Assembly (NCBI GenBank): GCA_900637135.1
Contig: LR134353.1
Location: 682,001 to 746,000, forward strand
DNA length: 64,000 nucleotides
Direction: 5' to 3'
Source of the DNA: Mycolicibacterium flavescens
Lineage (GTDB): Bacteria; Actinomycetota; Actinomycetes; Mycobacteriales; Mycobacteriaceae
The translations under genes were made by a program, and so were the position numbers. Each line of letters opens with the position of its first letter. Positions within the stretch are counted from its first letter, which is position 1. The notes under the pieces were generated by a model. The model worked only from the letters and a program-made list of their open reading frames with translations. It searched no databases and was not told the DNA's origin. Shown piece after piece: positions 47,218-60,600 of this stretch.

Positions 47218-50091
47218 ATGAGCGACCCGCATACCGCCAACAGACCGCCGTTCATCGCGCGAGCGGTTTACCTACTCTCGGTGCCGATCATCGTTGTCTG
47301 GTTGGCGATCACTGCGTACCTGTTCTTCGGGATCCCTTCGCTCGAGCAGGTCGGCAAGGAACGCTCCGTCTCACAGGTTCCTGAAGACGCCCCGTCGTAC
47401 CAAGCGATGAGGCATATGGGCGAGGTGTTCAAGGAATCCGATTCTGACAGCTTCGCGATGATCGTCCTGGAGAGCGACAAACCGCTCGGGCCCGACGCGC
47501 ATGCTTACTACGACGAGTTGATCCGCCAATTGCGCGATGACCCGGAGCATGTGAACCATGTACAGGATTTCTGGGCGGATCCCCTAACGGCCCCTGGCGC
47601 GGAGAGTAGTGACGGCAAGGCCGCCTACGTTCAGGTCAATCTCGCCGGTGATCAGGGCGAGGCGCTGGCAAACGAATCCGTTCGGGCAGTCCGAGACATC
47701 GTCGATGGAGTGCCCACGCCGCCGGGCGTCGCCGCCTTCGTGACGGGTCCCGCGCCGTTGGTGGCCGACATGAACAGGGCCGGCGACGACTCCATTCTCA
47801 AGATCACCATAGTAACCCTCGTGGTGATCCTGGTGATGCTGCTTTTCGTCTACCGATCGATCATCACAGTCTTCTTCGTGCTGCTCAGCATGGGTATCCA
47901 GGTGCAGGTGGCCAGGGGGGTCGTCGCACTCTTGGCCATGCACGAGATAATGGATCTTTCAACGTTCGCCGTCAGCCTATTGGTGTCGCTCGGCATCGCG
48001 GCGGGCACGGATTACGGGATCTTCTTTTTCGGGCGATACCACGAGGCGCGCCAGGCCGGTGAGGACCCGGAGACCGCCTTCTACACCACCTACCGCAGCG
48101 TCACCAAAGTCGTATTGGGTTCCGGCCTGACCATCGCCGGCGCGATCTACTGCCTGAGCTTTACCCGTCTGCCGTATTTCGAGACGCTGGGCGTCCCCGG
48201 GGCGGTGGGCATGCTCATGGTGGTCGCCGTGGCTGTCACGCTCGTTCCGGCAGTGATCGCAGTGGGTGGCAGGTTAGGGCTGTTCGAGCCCAAGCGCAAG
48301 ATCGCCGTTCGACGGTGGCGACGGTTGGGCACGGCTATCGTCCGATGGCCAGGCCCCATTTTGGCTGCGACTTGTGCCGTAGCGCTTGTGGGTCTGCTGG
48401 CGCTTCCGGCATATCGGAGCAGCTTCAACGACCGCGAGTATGTGCCGCAGGACATTCCCGCCAATCTCGGTTATGCAGCCGCTGAGCGGCACTTTCCGCA
48501 ATCCCGGATGATGCCCGAGATCCTGATGATCGAGGCAGACCACGATATGCGTAATCCCGCGGATTTCCTGGTTCTGCACAAACTCGCCAAGAACGTGTTC
48601 GCCGTGCCTGGAATTGCGCGGGTACAGGGTATAACGCGGCCCGAGGGGACCCCGATCGAACGAACTTCGATCCCCTTTTTGATCAGCATTCAGATGGCCA
48701 GTCAAAAGCAGATGTTGCCATTTCAGCAAGCCCGAATGGATGGCTTGCTGAAGCAAGCTGACGATATGAGCAAGATGATCGCATTGATGCAGCGGAACTA
48801 TGAACTGACGCGGCAACTTTACGAGATCACCCACCGCATGAACGGCCTTACTCACGAGATGGAAGATACGTTGAATGAGTTGCGAGACAACATCGCCGAT
48901 TTCGACGATTTCTTTCGGCCGCTTCGTAATTACTTGTACTGGGAGCCGCACTGTTTCAACATCCCCATCTGCTGGGCGATCAGATCCATATTCGACACTC
49001 TCGATGGCGCCGATAGAGTCAGCCTAAAATTGCGTCAGCTGGTCACCGAAATGGATCACCTGGATCAGCTCATGCCGCAATTGCTGGCCGTGATGCCCGA
49101 GATGGTCGAGTCGATGAAAACGATGCGGATGATGGTTTTGACCATGCATAGCACCATGTCGGGATTCCTCAATCAAATGGAGGAATCGACTGAGGATGTG
49201 ACCGCGATGGGCAGGGCTTTCGACGCCGCCAAGAACGATGACTCCTTCTTCCTGCCTCCCGAAGTCTTTGAAAACGAGGACTTCAAACGCGCCATGAATC
49301 TCTTCTTCTCACCGGACGGCAAAGCGATGCGTCTGATGATCTCGCATCGCGACGAGCCCGGGACACCGGAGGCACTCGCACGCGTCGATGCCATAAGAGT
49401 CGCTGCCGAGGAGGCGCTCAAGACGACACCACTCAAGAATGCGCAGATCTACCTCGGCGGAACTGCGGCGACGTATAAGGATATGCAAGACGGCGCTACC
49501 TTCGATCTCTTGATTGCGGGCGTAGCGGCGCTGTGTCTCATTTTCGCCATCATGCTCATCATCACGCGAAGCCTTATGGCCGCACTTGTCATCGTGGGGA
49601 CCGTCGCGCTTTCGCTCGGCGCGTCCTTCGGAATCTCGGTTCTTATCTGGCAGCACATTCTCGGAATCGAATTGCACTGGCTTGTGCTCGCGATGTCGGT
49701 GATCATCCTCTTGGCGGTGGGGTCGGATTACAACCTTCTGCTGGTATCGCGGATGAAAGAGGAGATAGGCGCCGGGTTGAACACCGGCATCATTCGGGCG
49801 ATGGGCGGCACAGGGAAGGTTGTGACGTCCGCGGGCATGGTGTTCGCTTTCACGATGATGTCCATGGTCGTCAGCGATCTTCGCATCATCGGCCAAGTGG
49901 GTACCACCATTGGGGTCGGTCTTCTGTTCGATACCTTGGTGGTCCGCGCCTTCATGACACCGTCGATCGCAGCGCTCCTGGGGCGGTGGTTTTGGTGGCC
50001 GCAGAGGGTGCGACCCCGGCCTGCAAGCCGAATGCTCGAGCCGTATGGTCCTCGCCCCCTAGTTCGTGCGCTGCTCGGTGAACAGCGGTAG
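47218..50091 (+). CDS. mmpL: MmpL-family RND lipid transporter (mmpL4b-like)
   Basis: A 957-aa RND permease, intact. It has the N-terminal helix with [13 protein letters not shown], first periplasmic domain, helices 2-6 with [19 protein letters not shown], and a large periplasmic loop with methionine-rich coiled coil ([39 protein letters not shown]) and a [16 protein letters not shown] segment. Helices 8-12 follow with [36 protein letters not shown]. The Asp-Tyr pairs carry protons. Such MmpS-MmpL-MmpL sets export glycopeptidolipid in relatives; here the likely cargo is the product of the adjacent NRPS. Closely similar to the frameshifted copy upstream, so a tandem duplicate. Confidence 0.93.
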   Translation: MSDPHTANRPPFIARAVYLLSVPIIVVWLAITAYLFFGIPSLEQVGKERSVSQVPEDAPSYQAMRHMGEVFKESDSDSFAMIVLESDKPLGPDAHAYYDELIRQLRDDPEHVNHVQDFWADPLTAPGAESSDGKAAYVQVNLAGDQGEALANESVRAVRDIVDGVPTPPGVAAFVTGPAPLVADMNRAGDDSILKITIVTLVVILVMLLFVYRSIITVFFVLLSMGIQVQVARGVVALLAMHEIMDLSTFAVSLLVSLGIAAGTDYGIFFFGRYHEARQAGEDPETAFYTTYRSVTKVVLGSGLTIAGAIYCLSFTRLPYFETLGVPGAVGMLMVVAVAVTLVPAVIAVGGRLGLFEPKRKIAVRRWRRLGTAIVRWPGPILAATCAVALVGLLALPAYRSSFNDREYVPQDIPANLGYAAAERHFPQSRMMPEILMIEADHDMRNPADFLVLHKLAKNVFAVPGIARVQGITRPEGTPIERTSIPFLISIQMASQKQMLPFQQARMDGLLKQADDMSKMIALMQRNYELTRQLYEITHRMNGLTHEMEDTLNELRDNIADFDDFFRPLRNYLYWEPHCFNIPICWAIRSIFDTLDGADRVSLKLRQLVTEMDHLDQLMPQLLAVMPEMVESMKTMRMMVLTMHSTMSGFLNQMEESTEDVTAMGRAFDAAKNDDSFFLPPEVFENEDFKRAMNLFFSPDGKAMRLMISHRDEPGTPEALARVDAIRVAAEEALKTTPLKNAQIYLGGTAATYKDMQDGATFDLLIAGVAALCLIFAIMLIITRSLMAALVIVGTVALSLGASFGISVLIWQHILGIELHWLVLAMSVIILLAVGSDYNLLLVSRMKEEIGAGLNTGIIRAMGGTGKVVTSAGMVFAFTMMSMVVSDLRIIGQVGTTIGVGLLFDTLVVRAFMTPSIAALLGRWFWWPQRVRPRPASRMLEPYGPRPLVRALLGEQR

Positions 50092-50363
50092 GCAAGCCAG
50101 ACCACACGCGCTCGCGCTTGCTGACTCGCTGTTTCGGTTGTCGGTGAACTGGTATCGTCGGCCGAGCAGCAAATGGATAATTTGACCAACAAGATCTGGC
50201 CAGCGTCTACGGCGGACCAGTCTTGGCGTCGGCATCCGACAGTGCATGAGGGGGCATGGGGACTTGGCTTGAGCGCGCCGATCTCAGGGTAATGAAACGT
50301 TCAGAGGCGGCCGAACGATCAAACGCAGTGGAATCTGGATCCATCCGAACGAGAGGTACACAC
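50092..50363. other. Intergenic region before the hemophore-like gene
   Basis: 272 nt without a supported gene. An in-frame extension of the next gene to 50256 lacks a ribosome site. Probably carries the promoter of the secreted protein gene; no clear -10/-35 pair was found. Confidence 0.4.
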
Positions 50364-50702
50364 ATGATCAAACTGACGATGACCCGAGTGGCCGTTGGCA
50401 TAGCGGGTCTGGCGTTGTCGGTGACCGCCGGTGCCGGCGTCGCGTCGGCAACTCCTGACCTCGGTCCGGCTGTCAACACCACGTGCACCTACCCGCAACT
50501 CATGGCGGCGTTGAACGCGGCAGATCCAGTAGCCGCATCTGTCTTCAATTCCAATAACGCAATGAAGGCCGGGCTGCAACAATTCTTAGCCGCCCCACCG
50601 GATACGCGTCAGCGGATGGCACAGCAAATCGCGGCATCGCCGGAGAATCAGCCGTACATCGGCCTCTACCAAACAGTCTTCAACACCTGTAACAACTTCT
50701 AG
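50364..50702 (+). CDS. Secreted hemophore-related small protein
   Basis: A 112-aa exported protein: signal peptide (basic MIKLTMTR start, core VAVGIAGLALSVTAGAGVA, cleavage after ASA near residue 29), then a small helical domain with two conserved cysteines (Cys41 in NTTCTYPQ and Cys109 in NTCNNF). This fits the mycobacterial hemophore-related family seen next to heme uptake or MmpL genes. ATG 50364 has GAGAGG at 7 nt. Heme binding is not demonstrable from sequence; no heme-ligand Tyr/His pair is obvious. Confidence 0.75.
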   Translation: MIKLTMTRVAVGIAGLALSVTAGAGVASATPDLGPAVNTTCTYPQLMAALNAADPVAASVFNSNNAMKAGLQQFLAAPPDTRQRMAQQIAASPENQPYIGLYQTVFNTCNNF

Positions 50703-51377
50703 GTCACCTGGGCGACGAGCTTCGATTCAGGCCTGACCGGACGGGCAGCAGGGCGAGTGTGGCTCTTTGGTGGAACTGTTCGTTTTGTGCTAGGCATCGA
50801 AATCGAATGATCTAGTTCCGCCAGCGTGCGGGCTGACACACCTAATCAATGTGGCGTGTCAGTCCGCACGCTGTGTTTTCCCGCCGACTTCTTTGCGAGC
50901 CAATCGTGGCGGATCCTGCCAGTCGTTTGCCCATACAACGGCTCCGCACTTCCTGTGGGCCTGTGCTTTCGCAGGCAAGTATTCGCTCGCGCTACTGACA
51001 CATGTGCATAATTTGCTGGCCTACGACCACCTTGGCCGGCGTGCGGGGTCGGTCGACAGACCAAGCGAGCGACGCGAAAGCTGGGCCGAGGCTTTCACAC
51101 TCCGGTTTGTCCGATTGTAAAGGCCCCTAACGGCATCAGCTTTGTGGGCGACGATCGCTCTTGGGCCAAGCGCGGACATCGGCGGTCGCTCACGCGGTCG
51201 GTCACCGCAGCGCAGCTCTATCTTTCGTTGGCGGCTTCACGTCAGCGTTTGCTGAAACGCACCGCACCAGCGAAGACGTGGTCCCGAGAAAAACTTTGCC
51301 AAATGCCTGAACACGACGGCTCTCTTAAGTATGGTTTGGTGCGGTCGCACCCATTAAACGACGCGGTCAGGAGGACT
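50703..51377. other. Intergenic region before mbtH
   Basis: 675 nt. It contains the strong hairpin at 50822-50873. The remainder has open frames on both strands but none with a ribosome site, domain or coding-like pattern. The mbtH frame stays open upstream to 51144, but the perfect AGGAGG before GTG 51378 argues against a longer protein. The promoter of mbtH-NRPS presumably lies in the right half. Confidence 0.45.
50822..50873 (+). terminator. Strong hairpin with T-rich tail
   Basis: Inverted arms of 18 nt with a single mismatch (CAGCGTGCGGGCTGACAC at 50822-50839 and its complement at 50856-50873) surround a 16-nt loop and are followed by TGTTTTC. It stands 120 nt after the hemophore-like gene and fits an intrinsic terminator separating the export genes from mbtH-NRPS. 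A remnant of a mobile-element end is also possible. Confidence 0.55.
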
Positions 51378-51608
51378 GTGAGTACCAATCCATTCGACGA
51401 CGACAATGGCACCTTCTTCGTATTGGTCAATGAAGAGGAACAACACAGCCTGTGGCCGACTTTCGCCGATGTTCCAGCGGGCTGGCGCGTCGTTTACGGA
51501 GAAGCGGATCGCGCGTCGTGTCTCGACTACATCGAACAGAACTGGCCCGACATCAGGCCCAAGAGCCTTCGCGACAGGCTCGCACAGGCCCGAAGTACTG
51601 AAGCCTAG
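51378..51608 (+). CDS. mbtH: MbtH-like protein
   Basis: A 76-aa MbtH family member. [62 protein letters not shown] contains all family hallmarks, including the conserved tryptophans. MbtH proteins bind NRPS adenylation domains and are needed for their solubility or activity. GTG 51378 has a perfect AGGAGG at 51370-51375. The NRPS starts 23 nt downstream, so they are co-transcribed. Confidence 0.95.
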   Translation: MSTNPFDDDNGTFFVLVNEEEQHSLWPTFADVPAGWRVVYGEADRASCLDYIEQNWPDIRPKSLRDRLAQARSTEA

Positions 51609-51631
51609 ACCGACTGGTTTTTGGGGGGCTG

Positions 51632-54600
51632 GTGGATAGCGACAAGGAAACACTTCAGCTGGCACGGGGGAATGCTTCTGCCTCGCTCGATGAGGCGCTT
51701 CAGCTGACGCGGGGACAACTCGATATATGGCTCGCACAGCAGATGGGCCAACTCGCGACGGAGTGGCATGTCGGCCTTTTCGTGAGGATCGACGGTCGGA
51801 TCGACCGCGATGCTCTCGAGTGGGCGATCGCGCGGGCCGTGCGCGAAGCCGAACCCGGGCGAGCTTCGTTCTTCGAGGAGAACGGCCAGGTTCTCCAGAA
51901 AGCGGTCGATTATCCCGATATCGAGTTGCCGTTCTTTGACCTGACCGAATCCGACAACGCCGTGGAAGAGGCCTATCGGACGGCGTTGTCGATCCAAGAA
52001 ACGCCGATGCCTTTCAGCGGCCCTTTGTTCAGATACGCCCTATTCCAGACGCGCGCGGATCAATTTCATCTGTTCGCCACGTGCCACCACATCGTCGCAG
52101 ATGGAGCCGGGCTCGTCCTGGTAGGCCATCGGGTTGCATCTCTCTACTCGGCAATCGTTTCCGGGACACCGATTCCCCCCTCGGTGTTCGGCTCGCTGCA
52201 GGACTTGGTGAACTGCGAGTCGGAGTACCAAGCATCCGATGACTATCTCGAAGATCTGGATTACTGGACCAAGAACATCCCGGCGGAGAGCGGAAGCTCG
52301 TACCGACTTCCAGGGACGCTGCACGAGCAGGATCCGCAATCGTCCTCTTCGCCAGTGCCCTTGGCCCGGGCGCTGCTCCAGCGAGTCGATGAGATGGCCG
52401 ACGCCTGGAATGTGCCCCGCTCGTCGGTCATCACTGCGGCGTGCGCACTCCTGGTTTGCCAGTGGAGCGTCGACGGCACAGAGGTGGTGCTCGACTTCCC
52501 TGTCAACAGGAGGGACCGTCCCGAGCTGAAGACTCTTCCCGGCATGGTTGCCGGGGTGGTTCCGCTGGTCCTGAACGTCTCGCCGAAAGCCACGGTGGCC
52601 GACTTCTGCGGGTATGTCGACACTCGGATCCGAGAAGCTCTGCAGCATCAGAGGTTTCCGGTTCGCTCCCTCGAGCGAAGGACCCGTGCAAGCGGGCCGT
52701 TGCAGTCGGGCGACCGGGTCACGGTCAATTTCCTTCCGTCCATATTCAATCTGTCCTTCGGTGGCATCGCAGCATCCGCGTCATTCACCAATCCTGGTGC
52801 CGCGGGCGACGGCTTCGGGTTGCTCTTTCTCAGCGAGGGCGACGGGCTTTCTCTTGGCGTCTCAGGTGCTCTGCAGCCATTCTCGAGTTTTGGCGTCTCG
52901 GACTTGACGGCCCGCCTGGAACAGGTGTTGACGGCCATGACCGTCAACCCGAATCGGCGGCTCTCGTCGATCGAACTGCTCGCGGGGAATGAGCGTGCAG
53001 ATCTCGACGTGTGGGGCAATCGGGCACTGTTGGCGCGGACGGCGAGTTCGACGGTGTCGATACCGGCCATGTTCGCCGAGCAGGTTGCACGTGCCCCAGA
53101 GGCGGTGGCCATCCGTTGTGATGGTGAAACGTGGACCTATCGCGAATTGGACGATGCCAGTAACCGTCTGGCGAACCTGTTGATCGATCGTGGAGCGGGT
53201 CCGGGCCGATGTATCGCCGTGATGTTTCCGCGCTCGGCCGAGGCCATCGTCTCGATTCTGGCGGTCCTGAAAACGGGCGCGGCCTATCTGCCGATCGATC
53301 CCGCACACCCGCCGACACGCATCGAATTCATGGCCGCCGATGCGGCGCCGCTGGCGGCAATCACAATTTCGGACTTGGCTGACCGCCTGGCCGGCTGCGA
53401 TCTACCGGTGATCGACATCGCCGATCCCCGCATCGACGCGTACCCCACCACGAGCGTGCCGGCGCCGGCCGCAGACGACGTCGCCTACATCATCTACACC
53501 TCCGGAACGACCGGCACCCCCAAAGGGGTGGTCATCTCGCACAGCAACGTCACCGAGTTGATTGGATCATTGGATCCTGCGTTGGCGGGGCCCGATCAGG
53601 TCTGGTCTCAGTGGCACTCCTATGCCTTCGACATCTCCGGCTGGGAGATCTTCAGTGCCCTTCTGCATGGTGGGCGACTCGTCGTGGTGCCCGAATTGGT
53701 GGCCAATTCGTCGGAGGACTTCCACGACCTGGTGGCGGCCGAGAAGGTCACCATTTTGTGCCAAACCCCTTCTGCCCTGGGGATCTTGAAGCCGGAGCTT
53801 CTGGACTCGGTCACCGTCATGGTGGGCGGAGAGGCGTGCCCCACCGAGGTCGTCGATCGGTGGGCCGCCGACCGGGTCATGATCAACGAGTACGGCCCGA
53901 CCGAGGCGACGATGTGGGTGGCCCTCAGCGCGCCGCTCGCTCCGGGTACCGATGTGCCGCCGATCAGCCCGCCCTTGCCCACTGCCGCATACTTCGTGCT
54001 GAACAAGTGGTTGCATCCCGTGTCGGCCGGGGTGGTCGGCGAGTTGTACTTGGCTGGTCCCCAGCTGGCGTACGGGTACGTGCGACGCGCGGGGTTGACC
54101 GCATCCCGATTCATGGCCTGCCCCTTCGGGGAGTCCGGGGCCCGGATGTATCGCACCGGCGATCTGGTGTACTGGGCCGCCGACGGCCAATTGCGTTATC
54201 TGGGACGAGCCGACGAGCAGGTCAAGATCCGCGGATATCGCATCGAACTCGGTGAAATCCAAGCCGCGCTGGCCGGTCTCGATGGAGTGCAACAGGCTGT
54301 CGTGATCGCTCGGGAGGACCGCCCCGGGGACAAGCGTCTGGTGGGGTACTTCACCGGCACTGCAAATCCCGCCGAACTTCGTGCCGCGTTGGCCGACCGG
54401 CTGCCTTCTTACATGGTTCCAGCCGCTGTGGTGGCGATCGAGGCGCTGCCACTGACCGTCAACGGCAAGCTGGACAAGCGCGCCCTGCCCGCGCCGGAGT
54501 ACAAAGCGGTCGATAACTACCGCGCCCCGAGCACCGTTACGGAGGAGATCCTGGCGGGGCTGTATGCGCAGGTGCTCGGTGTGGAGAGGGTCGGAGTCGA

Positions 54601-57600
54601 CGATTCGTTCTTCGACCTGGGCGGTGATTCACTGTCCGCGATGCGGGTCATCGCCGCCATCAACACCAGCCTGGATGCCGGTCTCGCGGTGCGCGCATTG
54701 TTCGAGGCGCCCACGGTAGCCGAGCTGGCTCCCCGTATCGGGGGAGATGCGGGTCGGCGTAAGCCGCTGGTGGCCGGTGAACGGCCTTCGGTGGTGCCGC
54801 TGTCATTCGCCCAGAACCGATTGTGGTTCCTCAACCAGTTCGAGGGCGGCGCTGCCACATACAACATTCCGACCGCGTTCCGGATCACCGGGGCGTTGGA
54901 TGTAGAAGCGCTGGGTGCGGCCCTAGACGACGTCATCGCTCGTCATGAAGCTCTGCGCACCACGTTCCCGGACATCGACGGAGTGCCGTTCCAGGCGGTG
55001 TTGCCCGCACGGCAGGGGATGTGGAGACGCGGGCCCGCGGTCGTTTCGTCCCGTGAAGGAGATGTGGCCGCCGAGTTGGTGGCGCTGGCGGGGTATCGAT
55101 TTGATCTGTCAGCGGAGATCCCGATCCTCGCGCGGATCTACTCGGTGGGGCCAGAACAGTACGTCGTGGGAATCGTTGTCCACCACATAGCTTTTGACGG
55201 ATGGTCGCTGGCGCCGATGGTCCGTGACGTGGCTGAGGCGTATCGCGCCCGCCAACAGGGTCACGCGCCTGAGTGGGCGCCGTTGTCGGTGCAGTACGTC
55301 GATTACACCTTGTGGCAACAAGATTGGCTGGGGGTCGAGTCCGATCCAGACAGCGTGATCGCGGGGCAGCTGCAGTATTGGCGACAAGAGCTGGCGGACC
55401 TCCCGGAACTCGTCACGCTTCCACCGGACCGAGCGCGCCCGCCGGTCGCCAGTTACCGCGGTGACGAAGTGGAACTCCGCATCGAACCCCAGGTGTGGGC
55501 CGGGGTCAAGCAGTTGGCGGCGGCGCATAACGCGACGCCCTCGATGGTGTTGCAGGCCGCCATGGCGATCGTGCTGCACCGCGCCGGCGCAGGCGAAGAC
55601 GTGGTCATGGGTACCCCGATCGCTGGACGGTCCGACCAAGCGCTCGACGACCTCGTCGGATTCTTCGTCAACACCTGGGTTTTGCGGGTAGGCGTCAAGT
55701 CGGGGCAGCCGTTCGGCGATGTGCTGGCCGAAGTGCGCCGAAAAGCACTCGATGCCTATAGCAACCAGGATGTTCCGTTCGAATTGCTCGTCGAACAGCT
55801 CAACCCCGCGCGGTCGACTTCGCACAACCCGCTGTTCCAAGTGTTGATGGTCTTCCAGAACAACATGCGTCCCGAAGTGCTGACGTTGGACGAGGTCGGC
55901 ATAGAACAGCAGGCGGTCACCACCCGCACGGCCCGGTTCGATCTCGACATCGAGTTGGGGGAGGTACCGACCGAAGATCCGGCGGCGCCGATGGCCGCCG
56001 GCATGGTGTTGTACGCCACGGACTTGTACGAGCGAGCCACCATCGAGCGGTTGGTCAGCTGGTTCGGTCGAGTGATCGAAGCAGCGGTCGCTGACGCTTC
56101 GGCAGTAGTCGGCGATGTGCCCCTACTCGACGACGACGAGCGTCAACTGGTGCTAGAGGAGTGGTCGGGTAATACGGTGACGGCGCCGGTGGGTGTGGCG
56201 CCACAGCTGCTGGCCAGTGCGGTGGCCACCGATGCGAATGCGGTGGCCCTCGTCGATGGCAACCGAGAATGGTCCTATCGCGAGCTCGACGAGTGGTCGA
56301 CGCGTTTGGCGCGGGCACTGATCGAGGCAGGTGTGGGTCCCGAGCGCGCCGTGGGCGTAGCGATGGAACGCTGCGCGGAGTTGGTCGTGGCCTGGTGGGC
56401 GCTGATGAAGGCCGGTGGGGCCTACGTGCCGGTGGACCCCGCCTATCCAGTCGAGCGGATCACCACTGTGTTGAACGCGGTGTCCGCGGTGTGTGTTCTG
56501 ACAGTCGGGGAGGGAACCATCGCCGGGACGGGTGACCGCCCCATTCTGCGTATCGACGATCTGGACTTGTCGGCGCAACCAGTCGATCCCATCACCGACG
56601 CGGACCGGTTGGCGCCGCTGCAGGCACACAACACGGCCCACGTGATCTTCACCTCGGGATCCACCGGCACCCCGAAGGGGGTGGCTGTCAGCCACGCCGG
56701 CTTGTTGGGAGTTGCCGCGCTCCACGAAGTCTACGGAATGGGTGCCGACACCCGGCTGTTGTTGGTGGCCGCGCCGACCTTCGACGTGTCGATCGGTGAG
56801 GTGCTTCTGGCGGCAGGGTCGGGCGCGGCCTTGGTGGTGGTGCCACCCGATGCATACGCCGGTGAAGCATTGACGAGACTGCTTGAAAGCCAACGGGTCA
56901 ACGCCGCAACGCTCACACCGACAGTGCTCTCCACGCTGGATCGCGGTCGGCTCCACAACGTGGACACTCTCATCACCACGGGCGAAGCGTGCCCGACAGA
57001 ATTGGCGGCCGCATGGGCTACGGATCGCCGGATGTTCAACGCGTACGGTCCCACCGAGACCACGATCTGGGCCACTTCCAGTTCCACGATCGAGCCGGGC
57101 CAGCCAGTGGGAATCGGCGCGCCCATCGCCGGGGTGTCCGCCCTGGTACTCGACGCGCGGCTGAACCCGGCGCCCGTCGGGGTGGTGGGCGAGCTCTACC
57201 TGGGCGGCCCCGCATTGGCGCACGGCTACATGGGTAGGCCGGACCTCACCGCGGATCGCTTCGTGGCAAACCCTCACGGGCCCACGGGAACACGCATGTA
57301 CCGAACCGGTGACCTGGTGCGCTGGACCCGCACCGGGACAGTGGATTACCTGGGTCGCGCCGACACCCAGATCAAACTCCGCGGACAACGCATCGAATTG
57401 GGCGAAATCGAGAACTCGCTGCTCGCGTGCGATCAGGTCACGCAGGCCGCCGCGTTGGTACATCGCGGCAATACCGGTGCCCACCTCGTCGCCTACGTCA
57501 CCTTCGATCGCAGCAGCGCGGGTGATCATGACGCGGAAATCGTCAACCAGTGGCAACACGTCTACGACGAGTTGTACGACGCCGAGGCCGATACTCGCGA

Positions 57601-60600
57601 CTTCGGCAAGGACTTCCGGGGCTGGAACAGCAGCCTGACCGACGACCCGATTCCGCTCGACGAGATGTTGGAATGGCAGTCGGCCACCGTCGACCGGATC
57701 ATGGCCCTTCGGCCGCAGCGGGTGTTCGAGATCGGTGCGGGCTCTGGGTTGGTGTTGTCTCAGATTGCTCCGCTCTGCGACGAATATTGGGCGACAGACT
57801 TTTCCGCGCCGACGATCCAGGCTCTCCAAACGGCCGTGACTGCTCAGCCGTGGGGCGATCGGGTGCGCCTGTTGGTGCAGCCGGCCGATGCGATCGATGA
57901 GCTCCCACAAGGTCATTTCGACGTGGTGGTGCTCAACTCGGTCATCCAGTACTTCCCCAGCGCCGCCTACCTGACCGAGGTGCTGGCGGTGGCGATGCGG
58001 TTGCTCGCCCCCGGTGGCTCCCTGTTCATCGGTGATGTTCGCAATCACACGCTGCAGGGTGCGCTCCAAACGGCGGTTGCGTTGGCCCGCGCGGAAACCA
58101 GCGACACCAACGAAATTCGTGAGCGCGTCCAACGCGCCCTGGTCAGCGAAGTCGAGTTACTGCTCGCGCCAGAGTTTTTCACCGCCTGGGTCGCCGATCA
58201 GCAGGAGGTGGCCGGACTCGATATCCAAGCCAAACGGGGGCGGGCCGACAACGAACTGACCCGCTACCGCTATGACGTCGTGATCCACAAGTCGCCCGTC
58301 GCGGTGCGCTCACTGGCTGACGTGCCGTCATGGGCGTGGACCGAATGTGCGGGCCTTCGTGGGCTGCAAGACCAGTTGACCACCCAACACCCCGTGATGG
58401 TCCGTGTCACCGAAATCCCGCGAGCCGGGCTTGTCACAGATGTCTACATCGAAAGGGCGTTGGCTGCGGGCGAATCCGTCGATGAGGCACTCGCCGAAGC
58501 GATCGCGGCAAACCAAGACGCGGTGACACCCGATCAACTGCACCGCATCGGTGAGGCTGCCGGTTATCGCGTCGTCGTCACCTGGGGCGCTGATCCCGGC
58601 ACCGTCGACGCCGTTTTCCTCGAGGGACAGCAGGATTCACCACTGACCGACCTGTATCTGCCATCCAACAGCACGCGTCAGCGCATCACCACTGCCAACG
58701 ACCCGGACACCAACACGAAACTCACCGCGGTCCGACAGCAGCTGACAGCGCGGTTGCCGGAGTACATGGTTCCTTCACAGATCGTGGTGCTCGAGGAGTT
58801 CCCCCTCACCTCTTCGGGAAAGATCGACCGGAAGTCGCTGCCGGAACCGGTGTTCGCCGCGACGCCCTTCCGGGCGCCGCAGAGCGAAACCGAGGAGGTC
58901 ATCGCCGGGGTCTTCGCGCAAGTATTGGGGTTGGACCGCGTCGGGGTAGATGATTCGTTCTTCGAGCTGGGTGGGGATTCGCTGCTCGCGATGCGGGTGA
59001 TCGCTGCAGTCAACGCAAGTCTGGATGCCGGTCTTTCGGTGCGCGCGTTGTTCGAATCGCCCTCCGTGGCGCAGTTGGCGCCCCGCGTCGGTGACGAATC
59101 AACGCAGTTGGAGCCCTTGGTGCCGGTGCAGCGGCCTGAGCTGGTGCCGTTGTCGTTCGCCCAGAACCGGTTGTGGTTCATCGACCAGTTGCAGGGGCCG
59201 TCACCGATCTACAACATGGCCGTGGCGTTTCGACTGGATGGTCCCCTCGACGAAGGCGCGTTGGGTGAAGCGTTCTCCGATGTGGTCGCCCGCCATGAAA
59301 GTCTGCGCACGTTGTTTGTGGCTCCCGACGGGGTTCCGCAGCAGTTGGTCGTCCCGATCGAAGAGGCTGAGTTCGGCTGGAGCGTCGTCGATGCCGATGG
59401 ATGGCCGGAGCACCAGCTTGCCGACGCCATCGATGCCGCGGTGCAGCACCCGTTCGACCTGGCTGGTGAACTCCCCCTGCGGGCAACGCTTTTCCGCCTC
59501 AACGACCGGGAGCGCGTGCTGGTGGCGGTGGTGCACCATATTGCTGCTGATGGCTGGTCCATCAGGCCACTGGTAACCGATATCGCGGTCGCATACGCCG
59601 CCAGGTGTTCAGAGCGGCCTCCGAGCTGGGAACCGTTGCCGGTGCAGTATGTCGACTACACGCTCTGGCAACGGGCGCAGTTGGGTGATCTGACCGATCC
59701 GCACAGCCGAATCTCTGCGCAGTTGGCTTACTGGGAGCAAGTGTTGGCCGGCCTGCCGGAACGCTTGGAGTTGCCGACGGATCGGCCCTATCCGCCGGTA
59801 GCCGATTACCGCGGCGCCACAGTCGAGCTGGAGTGGTCGGCGGAGCTGCAGCAGCGAATCGCCGTGGTGGCGCGTGAGTACGACGCCACCAGCTTCATGC
59901 TCGTGCAGGCGGCGCTGGCGGTGTTGTTGGGCAAGGTCAGCGCCACCAGTGATGTCGCGCTGGGCTTCGCGATCGCCGGACGCAGTGACCCGGCGCTCGA
60001 CGCCCTCGTGGGTTTCTTCGTCAACACGTTGGTGTTGCGCGTCGACTTGGCGGGTGACCCCACGTTTGCCGACCTGTTGACGCAGGTGCGAGGACGCGGT
60101 CTGGCGGCCTATGAGCACCAGGACGTGCCGTTCGAGGTGCTGGTCGATCGGCTCAACCCCGCCCGGTCGCTGACGCACTCGCCGCTGGTACAGGTGTTGT
60201 TGGCGTGGCAGAACTTTACCGGTCAGGACAACGACATCGCGGGCTTGGGCCTGGGTGACGCACAAGTCACGCCGTTGGCCGTGGATACTCGCACCGCGCG
60301 TGTGGACTTGACCTTCACGCTGGGCGAGTATTGGAGCCAGGCCGGCGAACCAACGGGGATACGCGGCGAGGTGGAATTCCGCACCGATGTGTTCGACCCC
60401 GCCAGCATCGAGACGCTGATCGAGCGGTTGCAGCGGGTGTTGGTGGCGATGACCGTCGAACCGATGCGACGACTTTCGTGGGTCGACCTGCTAGACGAGA
60501 CTGAGCATGCCCGTATCTACGGGTGGGGAAACAGCGCGGCACTGGCGCGGCGCGTACCTGCGTCGCTGTCGATTCCGGCGCTGTACGAAGAGCAGACGGC

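Noticed and set aside
50826..51120. Small open frames between the hemophore-like gene and mbtH
   Set aside because: They cover the hairpin, lack ribosome sites and show no domain or secretion signal.
56153..58132. 659-codon minus-strand open frame within the NRPS
   Set aside because: Shadow of the NRPS reading frame, in which the adenylation and methyltransferase motifs are intact.
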